A program made the position numbers and the translations under genes. The notes beneath the pieces are model-generated. The model worked only from the letters and a program-made list of their open reading frames with translations. It did not search any database and was not told the DNA's origin. A DNA stretch of 64,000 nt from Hyphomicrobiaceae bacterium. Its GTDB lineage: Bacteria; Pseudomonadota; Alphaproteobacteria; Rhizobiales; Devosiaceae. Shown piece by piece: positions 15,637 through 23,027 of this stretch; the first letter of the stretch is position 1; every line of letters starts with the position of its first letter. Location: positions 124,001 through 188,000 of the forward strand of contig JACKJG010000008.1 of NCBI GenBank assembly GCA_020638065.1, in the 5' to 3' direction.

Positions 15637-16656
15637 CTAGCCCGGATTTGACAGCGAAAAAGGGGTCAATTCGCGGTCGAGAGCCGCCAGATCAGGCGGA
15701 AACGGGGCTTCAAACAACATGAATTCGCTGGTGTGAGGATGTTCGAAACCAAGCTCGGCGGCGTGCAGGGCTTGCCGGCCCAGGCCATCGACAATGGATT
15801 TCAATGGCTCCGGCAGGCGGCGGGATTTGGTCTGGAAACGGGACGCGTAAAGCGGGTCGGCGACGATGGGGTGGCCGGTATGGGCCATGTGCACGCGAAT
15901 CTGATGGGTGCGGCCGGTTTCGAGGCGGCATTCGAGTTTGGCGATCTGCCAGCCCTCGCCACCGAAGCGGCCAAGGGTTTGAAAATGGGTGACGGCATGG
16001 CGGCCGGAGTCACGAATGGCCTGTTTCAGGCGGTTGCCCGGGTCACGGCCAATTGGCGCATCGATGGTGCCGGCAAAGCGCGGATGATGACCCCAGACAA
16101 AAGCGGCATAGGCGCGCCTCAGCGGACCGGTGAGCCCGTGATCGGCAAACTGTGCGGCCAGATGGTTGTGCGCCTGTTCGTTCTTGGCGGCGACCATGAC
16201 GCCAGACGTGTCCTTGTCGAGGCGATGCACGATGCCTGGGCGTTTGACCCCTCCAATTCCCGCGAGACTGTCGCCGCAACGGAAGAGAAGGGCATTGACC
16301 AGCGTTCCATCAGGCGAGCCCGGGGCGGGATGGACCACCATGCCAACCGGCTTGTTGATGACGATCACATCGTCGTCTTCATAGAGCACATCGAGGGGAA
16401 TGTTCTGTGGCTCGGGATCGGCATCGATCGGCGGAGGCAGGGTGAGTGCCACAAGATCGCCGGGTTTGACCTTGAGTTTGGGCTGGACGGCGTTCTCACC
16501 GTTGACAAAGACCTCACCGTCGAGGATGAGGGCCTTGAGACGCGACCGGCTCAAATCCGGGCAGGATTTGGCCAAAAGCACGTCGAGCCGCGTTCCGTTT
16601 TCTTCGGGAGCGACCTCGAACTCAATGTCATCCAATTCGCCAAGCGGATCGGCCAT
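15637..16656 (-). CDS. rluD: RluA-family 23S rRNA pseudouridine synthase (RluD-like)
   Basis: Isomerises uridines in 23S rRNA. An N-terminal S4 RNA-binding domain (TRLDVLLAKSCPDLSRSRLKALILDGEVFVNG) is followed by the pseudouridine synthase domain with PVGMVVHPAPG and the catalytic HRLDKDTSGVMV, plus LETGRTHQIRVHMAHTGHPI. Length 339 fits RluD. Its ATG is only 14 bases from the ATG of the divergent DUF6476-like gene, so promoters must overlap or lie inside neighbouring coding sequence. Confidence 0.92.
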   Translation of the reverse strand: MADPLGELDDIEFEVAPEENGTRLDVLLAKSCPDLSRSRLKALILDGEVFVNGENAVQPKLKVKPGDLVALTLPPPIDADPEPQNIPLDVLYEDDDVIVINKPVGMVVHPAPGSPDGTLVNALLFRCGDSLAGIGGVKRPGIVHRLDKDTSGVMVAAKNEQAHNHLAAQFADHGLTGPLRRAYAAFVWGHHPRFAGTIDAPIGRDPGNRLKQAIRDSGRHAVTHFQTLGRFGGEGWQIAKLECRLETGRTHQIRVHMAHTGHPIVADPLYASRFQTKSRRLPEPLKSIVDGLGRQALHAAELGFEHPHTSEFMLFEAPFPPDLAALDRELTPFSLSNPG

Positions 16657-16670
16657 AAAGCAGGACCTAC

Positions 16671-17009
16671 ATGTCTGACCAGAAAGAAGAGCCGCAGGAA
16701 CTGACGCCCGAGGCCCGGCAATTGCTGCAAAGGGCGCGGCGCTTCTTCGTGATATTCGTCGGTATCCTGTTGATCGGCTTCGTGTCCATAGCGGCCACGC
16801 TATTTTACCGCGTCACGCGGGACGATGGCGGCACGGCGGGACGCTATCAATTGCAGCAGATTGCCTTGCCGTCTGGCTCCGAGGTCATTTCGGTGGCACC
16901 GGATGGGGACGCGCTGGTTGTGACTTTTCGGGTCGATGGCGATACCAGCGTCGCGATCTTCGACGCGAAATCGGGTGAAATCATCCGGCAAGTTCCTGTT
17001 ACGCAATGA
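16671..17009 (+). CDS. Small single-pass membrane protein, DUF6476-like
   Basis: Function unknown. After a charged N-terminus there is one membrane helix (FFVIFVGILLIGFVSIAATLFY) and a periplasmic domain of about 60 residues with ALPSGSEVISVAPDGDALVVTF and a closing AIFDAKSGEIIRQVPV, the pattern I associate with DUF6476 in Hyphomicrobiales. It lies back to back with rluD. The assignment rests on remembered family features. Confidence 0.7.
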   Translation: MSDQKEEPQELTPEARQLLQRARRFFVIFVGILLIGFVSIAATLFYRVTRDDGGTAGRYQLQQIALPSGSEVISVAPDGDALVVTFRVDGDTSVAIFDAKSGEIIRQVPVTQ

Positions 17010-17093
17010 GAATACGCCAAATGGGGTATTGACTCATCCGCGTTGCCCAATACGCTGCTGTGGCTCCAATGACACGTGAGGCGCGGGGTAGGG

Positions 17094-19217
17094 ATGTCAA
17101 CGTCTATGCTTTCAACAATCGCCGGCAGCGAATTTCTCGTGAACGTGTCCGCGAGTTACGTGCAGACCGAGAGCACCATCGCTCAACTGACCAACGGCAA
17201 TTACGTGGTCGTCTATTCCTCGGTGAACGGCGATCTCTCAGGATATGGGATCAAGGCGCGCATATTCGATCAGGACGGCAATGAGGTCGTTCCCGAATTC
17301 ACGGTCAACCAGAACACAAGCCTCAGTCAGACGAGCCCGTCGGTAGCGGCCTATTCGGATGGCCGGTTTGTCGTGGCCTGGACCACTGATGACAGCACCG
17401 CGGACACCGACGGAAGGGCGATCAAGGCCCGCATCGTCAACGCCGATGGCACGATGACCAATTCGGAATTTCTGGTCAATGCGAGTTCGACGGCCGACCA
17501 GAGATCGTCCGATGTCGTGCAACTGAGCAACGGCAATGTCGTTTACGCGTGGGAAACGTTGGATGCGGCCCAGGATACCGAGGGCGCTGCCATAAAGGCC
17601 CGGATATTCAGCGAGGCTGGTGTTGGTGTCGTCAACGAATTTCTCGTCAACGAGGTCGGTACCGGATCGCAGCTCCAAGTGGGGCTTGCGGCGTGGGCGG
17701 ACGGCAAATTCGTCGCGGTCTATTATTCCGGTGATCGCAGTGGGGGGGGCTTCCAGGTCAAGTTCCGGATCTTTGAAAATAACGGCACCGAAAGCGTGAC
17801 CGAGACGATTGTGGGTGTCAGCGCGACATTCTCCAATCTCGCTCCGGACGTGACCACGCTGGCAGATGGCGGATTTGCCATCACCCTGATCAACAGCCTC
17901 CTTCCAAGCCATGCTTACATCAACCTTTATAATCAGGACGGAAGCGTCAGGGCCGAAGGGATTCAGGTCAATTCGGATACTTTGGCCGCTGGAAATACAC
18001 CGCAAGTCTTCGGGATGGAAGATGGGCGCATCCTCGTCACCTATTCGGTCGACAATTCCTCCGGGGGGACCGGGGACGATGTCTATGCGATCATTCTGAA
18101 TTCTGACGGTACGGTTTCAGTTGACGAGTTCCAGGTCGCAGAACTGACCGCTGAAAACCAGCGGTACGTTGCGGTGATCGGCAATGACGTCGGTGAATTG
18201 TTTTTCACCTGGAACACCAATGACGAAACCGCCGATACGAGTGGTGGCGGTATCAAGGGGCGGATGTTCGACGTTGGCCGCTATACCGAAGGCACGTCTT
18301 TGGGTGAGACGCTGGACGGCAACGCGGCACGCGATGAAATCGATGGCAAGGGCGGCGATGATACGATCAGCGGGGGAGTCGGCGACGATATTCTGAGGGG
18401 TGGGAGCGGCATCGACACGCTTGAAGGCGGGTCTGGCGCTGACACGCTCTCCGGCGATGCCGGCGTTGACACGCTCAAGGGTGGCACGGGAAGCGACACG
18501 CTCGATGGCGGAAGCGACGGCGACACGCTTCTTGGGGGTGAAGGCGCCGATTTTCTGAACGGCGGCGGCGGGGACGATGTCCTCAAGGGCAATCAGGGCG
18601 TGGACGAACTTGATGGTGGCGGTGACAACGATCAACTGTTCGGCGGAGAGAACAACGATATCCTGACCGGTGGCAGCGGCGAGGACATCCTCAAGGGTCA
18701 GACCGGAGCCGACAATCTCGACGGAGGCGGCGACAACGACCAGCTGTTCGGTGCGGAAGGGGCTGACATTCTGGACGGCGGCAGCGGCAACGACCTGCTC
18801 AAGGGAGAGCGCGGCAACGACGAACTCGATGGCGGCACAGACGACGATGAGCTGATAGGCGGGGATGGGGCCGATATACTCGATGGCAACCGGGGAAACG
18901 ACATACTGAAGGGTGATGCCGGGGCGGACATTCTGATCGGATCGGCGGGTGACGATGAGATGACCGGTGGCGGCGGGGGCGACACGTTTGTGTTCGCGCC
19001 GGACGACGGCAATGACACGATAACGGATTTCACGAACGGGAGTGACCTGTTCGATCTGTCGGCGTTCGGGTTCGTTTCGAAGACCGTTGCCAAGGCCAAG
19101 TTCTTTGAAATCGGAAGCGCGACCGACGACACGTTCGGTTTTGATTTCGATGGCACGGTCATCACCATCAACGGCATGGACCTCGGTGATCTCAACAATG
19201 CCGATATCATCATCTGA
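17094..19217 (+). CDS. Secreted protein: seven-repeat propeller plus RTX repeats (family member A)
   Basis: Probably an extracellular calcium-binding protein exported by a type I system; role unknown. Residues ~1-400 hold seven repeats, each with a core such as TNGNYVVVY, SDGRFVVAW, SNGNVVYAW, ADGKFVAVY, ADGGFAITL or EDGRILVTY, followed by an AR-I/F-x-x-DG loop and an E-F-LVN strand. Residues ~415-635 hold many GGxGxDxLx RTX nonapeptides. The end DLNNADIII is type I signal-like, and no N-terminal signal peptide is seen. The start is set by GGGGTAGGG just before the ATG. Three related genes lie elsewhere in the window. Confidence 0.85.
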   Translation: MSTSMLSTIAGSEFLVNVSASYVQTESTIAQLTNGNYVVVYSSVNGDLSGYGIKARIFDQDGNEVVPEFTVNQNTSLSQTSPSVAAYSDGRFVVAWTTDDSTADTDGRAIKARIVNADGTMTNSEFLVNASSTADQRSSDVVQLSNGNVVYAWETLDAAQDTEGAAIKARIFSEAGVGVVNEFLVNEVGTGSQLQVGLAAWADGKFVAVYYSGDRSGGGFQVKFRIFENNGTESVTETIVGVSATFSNLAPDVTTLADGGFAITLINSLLPSHAYINLYNQDGSVRAEGIQVNSDTLAAGNTPQVFGMEDGRILVTYSVDNSSGGTGDDVYAIILNSDGTVSVDEFQVAELTAENQRYVAVIGNDVGELFFTWNTNDETADTSGGGIKGRMFDVGRYTEGTSLGETLDGNAARDEIDGKGGDDTISGGVGDDILRGGSGIDTLEGGSGADTLSGDAGVDTLKGGTGSDTLDGGSDGDTLLGGEGADFLNGGGGDDVLKGNQGVDELDGGGDNDQLFGGENNDILTGGSGEDILKGQTGADNLDGGGDNDQLFGAEGADILDGGSGNDLLKGERGNDELDGGTDDDELIGGDGADILDGNRGNDILKGDAGADILIGSAGDDEMTGGGGGDTFVFAPDDGNDTITDFTNGSDLFDLSAFGFVSKTVAKAKFFEIGSATDDTFGFDFDGTVITINGMDLGDLNNADIII

Positions 19218-19324
19218 GTGCAGCAGCAGAGGCTGACCGTCCCGCAAGGGACGCAGCGAATTGCGTCCAGACCATCTTTGATGGAATCAAAACATCAGTT
19301 CTGAGTTCTTTTTTTGCCGCAGGA

Positions 19325-19367
19325 TCGAACCGGAAAACCGGTCTGCACCTTTCCGGAACCTGTTCTA
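19325..19367. repeat. Dispersed intergenic repeat, copy 1
   Basis: The copy begins TCGAACCGGAAAACCG and continues with CTGCACCTTTCCGGAA; it matches the second copy exactly over the first 16 bases and loosely after that. It resembles the AAAACCG-type intergenic palindromes common in Hyphomicrobiales genomes. It overlaps the stop of the coiled-coil gene. Confidence 0.55.
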
Positions 19368-20504
19368 GCGGGCGTGAAGATCCTTGAGCGCCTGCATGCG
19401 TTCAGACAGGCGGCCACCCTCGCCACTTTCTTCCGTAACATCGGCGAGGTCGAGATGGTCACCGGTGCCCTCGTCTTCGAGATTGTCGGCAAAGCGGCGG
19501 ACCCGGTCGAACAGGCTGGCGCCCTCGGCTTCTCCCGCCTCTTCATCAACGGAAAAGACCAGGCGCGAAACGTCCGATGCGATATCGTTCAGACGCTCGC
19601 GCAGATGGCTTTGTTCCACGCGCTCGTCATCCCACTCGTTCAGGATGGCTGATTCAACGCCGACAATCTTTTCGCGGAGGTTTTCAAGTTCCTCTTCAAG
19701 CGACAGTTTTTCAGCCAGGAGTTGGCCGTTCTTGGTTTCCTCGATTTCGACCATGGAGTGGGTTTCTTCGAGAAGCGCGGTGAGGCGGGACTCGGCGCTG
19801 GCGATACGGGCTTCGGCTTCCATCAGCGAGGTCGACTCGCTGTCGATGCGGTCGTCGCGGTCGGCGAGGTTCCTGCGAAGCTCAGAGATCTGCAGATGCG
19901 CGGCCGCGGTTTCGGAATCATGGGCCTCCATTTGCGAAATCAGCGAATGAACCTGTTCCTCGTAGCGTTCGGAACGGGCGCGCTCGCGCTCGAGAGCGCC
20001 CAAAAGTTCGTCGATCTCGTCTGCGGAAATCGCACCACCGGCATTGCGGTAGCGTTCCAGTTCCGCGACCTTGCGATCAAGGTCCCGATCCTTCATGCGC
20101 AATCGTTGTGCAAGGTCGGTGCCTTCCTTTTCAAGATCGAGAATGCGGCGGCGCAACTGGGCCTCGCGCTCTTCGAGTTCGCGCACGATGACCAATTGTT
20201 CGTCGCGGTCGGCGCGCAATTGTGCCTGTTCGGATTTCTTGCGATTGACTTCGGCGATCTGGTCGGCGAGCCGCTTGCGCAGCGCCTCGACATTCATTTC
20301 GAGCCGGCGGGTGGAGAGGGCGAATTCGGCGCGCAGTTGATCCTTGTCGGCCCGATACTCCGACATGGTCATCGGGGTTGCCGCTTCGATGCGTTTCTTG
20401 GTCAGCCGGACTGCGCGCTGCCAGATCGAGGGGACGATCATGAGCGCGAGCAGGGCCGCGGCCAGAAAGCCGAGCAGAAAATACATCGAATTTTCGATGA
20501 CCAT
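19365..20504 (-). CDS. Membrane-anchored coiled-coil protein, CtrA-box regulated
   Basis: Function unknown. One N-terminal membrane helix (MYFLLGFLAAALLALMIVPSIW) is followed by about 300 residues of heptad-rich Glu/Arg/Leu sequence forming long coiled coils (about residues 45-330). A short acidic tail holds LFDRVRRFADNLEDEG. It resembles envelope or polarity scaffold proteins in overall shape only. The ATG used has AGAGG at good spacing; a frame extension of 14 codons lacks one. A perfect TTAA-N7-TTAAC CtrA box lies 69-84 bases upstream, suggesting cell-cycle timing. Confidence 0.8.
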   Translation of the reverse strand: MVIENSMYFLLGFLAAALLALMIVPSIWQRAVRLTKKRIEAATPMTMSEYRADKDQLRAEFALSTRRLEMNVEALRKRLADQIAEVNRKKSEQAQLRADRDEQLVIVRELEEREAQLRRRILDLEKEGTDLAQRLRMKDRDLDRKVAELERYRNAGGAISADEIDELLGALERERARSERYEEQVHSLISQMEAHDSETAAAHLQISELRRNLADRDDRIDSESTSLMEAEARIASAESRLTALLEETHSMVEIEETKNGQLLAEKLSLEEELENLREKIVGVESAILNEWDDERVEQSHLRERLNDIASDVSRLVFSVDEEAGEAEGASLFDRVRRFADNLEDEGTGDHLDLADVTEESGEGGRLSERMQALKDLHAR

Positions 20505-20572
20505 GGCAACCTCTTTTGTCCGGGTGGCACGCAATTGCCGCATCATGCCACCGGTTTGGCCCCTCGGCCAAC

Positions 20573-20588
20573 TTAAGCAAAGATTAAC
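20573..20588 (-). promoter_or_regulatory. Perfect CtrA box upstream of coiled-coil gene
   Basis: On the plus strand it reads TTAA-GCAAAGA-TTAAC, matching the CtrA consensus TTAA-N7-TTAAC with no mismatch; the four-base halves are symmetric so it also reads TTAA-N7-TTAA towards the coiled-coil gene. A third TTAA begins at 20590. Confidence 0.75.
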
Positions 20589-20675
20589 CTTAAGAAAAAG
20601 CGCGAAATTGGCGCGGCGTTCGTAATCGGGCGAATTCCGCGCGATTCAGAGCGGGCGATAGCTAATGGCTGTGGT

Positions 20676-21254
20676 CTAGAACGGGTTCCAGGTCGGCTCG
20701 TAAGTGAACTTGAGATAGCCCACGCTAACCCCCAGCCTCGCACCAACACCCGCCCGAATGGGCACGACGACCACGTTGCCACGCTTGAGCACCGTCATGC
20801 CGAAGCCGCCGACGACAAAGGCCGTGCCGGCCACGCCGGGATAGCGGTTGTACATGGCTTCAACCGAGGGAAGATTATAAACGAGCATCATGACCCGGCT
20901 GCCGTCGCCGCCAATGTCGAAACCCACGCTTGGGCCCTGCCAAAAAATGTCGTGCTCGCCGACATTGCGGGTAAACATCGTGCCTTCGCCGTAGCGGCCG
21001 CCGAGCAACAGGGCACCCGAACCTTCCTGGCCAAGAATGTAGGCGTTGGGTTGGCCGAATTGACCCACGGCGCGCTCGACAAGCGAGGCGAGGCCCTCGG
21101 AAACCGCACCGAAGAACTGATGTCCGGTCGTAACGAGTTCATCAGATGAATAGGTGTCCGAGACCGACCCTTGAGCCTGTGCTGCCACTGGCGCAAGGCA
21201 GAGTGCGAGAACGAGGCCAATGATTGCTGAAAGTCGGGCGAAGGTCTGGGTCAT
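20676..21254 (-). CDS. eipA: DUF1134 / EipA-like envelope protein
   Basis: Exported protein of the DUF1134 family, whose Brucella member EipA is needed for cell-envelope integrity. A signal peptide (IIGLVLALCLAPVAAQAQG) precedes the domain, which shows GFDIGGDGSRVMMLVYNLPS, YPGVAGTAFVVGGFGMTVL and VPIRAGVGARLGVSVGYLKFT, a small-barrel periplasmic fold in the family. 192 residues is the usual size. It lies downstream of no clear operon and points away from the YHS gene. Confidence 0.88.
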   Translation of the reverse strand: MTQTFARLSAIIGLVLALCLAPVAAQAQGSVSDTYSSDELVTTGHQFFGAVSEGLASLVERAVGQFGQPNAYILGQEGSGALLLGGRYGEGTMFTRNVGEHDIFWQGPSVGFDIGGDGSRVMMLVYNLPSVEAMYNRYPGVAGTAFVVGGFGMTVLKRGNVVVVPIRAGVGARLGVSVGYLKFTYEPTWNPF

Positions 21255-21374
21255 TTCGTGGATCCGTGATGGCTAAGTGGAACGCGCACCTTGAGGTTTT
21301 ACCAATGCCTCATTTTTCGGCTCTAGACTTGGGCAAATCCTGATGCGCGAATCTGGCGTGCGATAGCGGCGATC

Positions 21375-22145
21375 ATGCGGCAAAGCAGTAAACAATTCTT
21401 CACGATGTTTCGGCCGGTGCTCCTGGCCGGGTTGCTGGCGTGCGGATTGGCGTTGTTGGCTGTTGCGGCCCCTGCATTTGCCCAGCAAGACCAAGCGGTA
21501 CCGGGTCCGGAAGCAAGCCCGCCCGCCGCAACGCCAGCAGGCGACATTCCGGCGGACGTGTCCGCCACGGAGGTTTCTGCCGGCGAAACGGGCGCCAATG
21601 TACAGGGTAATGCCGAAACCGCAGATGGGCAGGCAATGTCCGATGCGCCGGACGGGGATGCCGATGCGTCTGCGCCGCAAAAACCTTCCTGGCAACCGTT
21701 CGGTTCCGCGCCGGTTATTGAGGATCCGGTCAATCTCGACACGCCTTTGATCGGGCCCTATCTCACCGATGCACTCACCGGGGTGGCGCTCAGCGGCTAT
21801 GACCCGGTCTCCTATTTTACAGCCGGTGAACCGCAAATGGGCAGTTCCGAACTTGAATTCTATTGGCAGGGCGTATCCTGGTATTTCGCTTCGCTGGCCA
21901 ATCTCGAGAATTTCAGACGGGCGCCCGAATTCTATGCACCGCAATTCGGCGGACATGGCGCAATGAGCATGGCGCGCGGATATCTTTCGCAGGGAGACCC
22001 GCAAATCTATCTGGTGCTGGATGACGAATTGTTCCTGTTCTATTCGGCCGGCAACAAAATCGCATTTCAGGAGATCGTGAATTCCGCGCGGTTGGATGCC
22101 CGGCAGAACTGGGCGCGGCTTCGCGACGGGTTGGTGCTGCGCTAG
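21375..22145 (+). CDS. Exported YHS-domain protein
   Basis: An N-terminal signal segment (LLAGLLACGLALLAVAAPAFA) is followed by about 80 residues of low-complexity Pro/Ala/Asp sequence. A C-terminal YHS domain spans about 135-205: GYDPVSYFTAGEPQMGSSELEFYW, WYFASLANLENF and YAPQFGGHGAMSMARG. The family's usual Cys in YGGYCA is replaced here by His (FGGHGA), so metal binding may differ. YHS proteins are linked to metal or envelope processes, but the role here is unknown. The start is ATG with no strong ribosome site. Confidence 0.85.
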   Translation: MRQSSKQFFTMFRPVLLAGLLACGLALLAVAAPAFAQQDQAVPGPEASPPAATPAGDIPADVSATEVSAGETGANVQGNAETADGQAMSDAPDGDADASAPQKPSWQPFGSAPVIEDPVNLDTPLIGPYLTDALTGVALSGYDPVSYFTAGEPQMGSSELEFYWQGVSWYFASLANLENFRRAPEFYAPQFGGHGAMSMARGYLSQGDPQIYLVLDDELFLFYSAGNKIAFQEIVNSARLDARQNWARLRDGLVLR

Positions 22146-22247
22146 CCGTTTCCGAAGGTTTCGCCTGTTTGAAAGGCGGTTGATGCGGTTGCCGCTCGCC
22201 GAATTGCGAGCCATGTTTAGCCACTGATTCGACAAGCGGCGGAACCA

Positions 22248-22904
22248 ATGGCTGATATCATCAATTTGAGCGCAAACGACCTGGCGTCCATGCTGTGTTC
22301 GCGGGTTTGCCACGACCTGATCAATCCGGTGGGTGCCATCGGCAACGGGTTGCAGGCGCTGACGGACCCGGCGCAGGTAGAGATGCGTGACATTGCGCAG
22401 GACCTGATTGCCAATGCGTCCAAACAGGCCCTCGCCAAGCTGGAATATGCACGGCTGGCCTATGGTGCGTCGTCAACCGCGGGCACGCAGTTCGATACGC
22501 GTGAGTGCGAACGGGTTGCCAATGTCTTTTTCGAGATCGTCAAGCCGGAACTCGAATGGCAGATCACGCCGGTCATGATTGCCAAGAACCGCGGCAAGCT
22601 GTTGATGAACATGCTTCTCATCGCAGCTGAATCCGTGCCGCGTGGCGGCAAGGTCACCGTTGCCCTGAGCGGCGAACCGGACAAGGAAATGATCAGCATC
22701 GTTTCGACGTCCGATCCCGAGCAGAAGCAGAAGACGCTCATTCCCAACGGCGTTGAGGAACTGGTGGCCGGCAATCCGGAAGAGGGCGTCGATGCCCGCG
22801 GCATTCAGCCATTCTATACCGGGGTGCTGGCGCGCCTGGTCGACATGGATGTCGCGATCAAACTGGACGGAACGACGTTTAGTATCGTGGCCACACCCAA
22901 GTAA
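22248..22904 (+). CDS. chpT: ChpT histidine phosphotransferase
   Basis: Relays phosphate from the CckA kinase to CtrA and CpdR in the alphaproteobacterial cell-cycle circuit. The signature is LCSRVCHDLINPVGAIGNGLQAL with phospho-His22, preceded by the typical NDLASM opening; the C-terminal half is a degenerate ATPase fold. 218 residues is normal. It lies just upstream of the chemotaxis operon, about 9 kb from ctrA, so several parts of the circuit are encoded nearby. cckA and cpdR are not in the window. Confidence 0.93.
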   Translation: MADIINLSANDLASMLCSRVCHDLINPVGAIGNGLQALTDPAQVEMRDIAQDLIANASKQALAKLEYARLAYGASSTAGTQFDTRECERVANVFFEIVKPELEWQITPVMIAKNRGKLLMNMLLIAAESVPRGGKVTVALSGEPDKEMISIVSTSDPEQKQKTLIPNGVEELVAGNPEEGVDARGIQPFYTGVLARLVDMDVAIKLDGTTFSIVATPK

Positions 22905-23027
22905 ATATTCACATCAGATCAATCCCTTAGGTACGAACACGTGACCAGCCGCGCGGCAAGTAATCGTTAACCGCGCGGGCGGCAGGCTTGGCGCTCAACC
23001 ACACCCAATGTGCGGACCGGGCGCGAC

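Noticed and set aside
18330..18960. Tandem DNA repeats that could look like a CRISPR or minisatellite
   Set aside because: The period is 27 bases and in frame; it encodes RTX nonapeptides GGxGxDxLx. There are no spacers or cas genes.
20525..20539. TGGCACGCAATTGCC, sigma-54-like sequence
   Set aside because: GG and GC are nine bases apart instead of ten, and it points towards the YHS/eipA side with no flagellar gene downstream.
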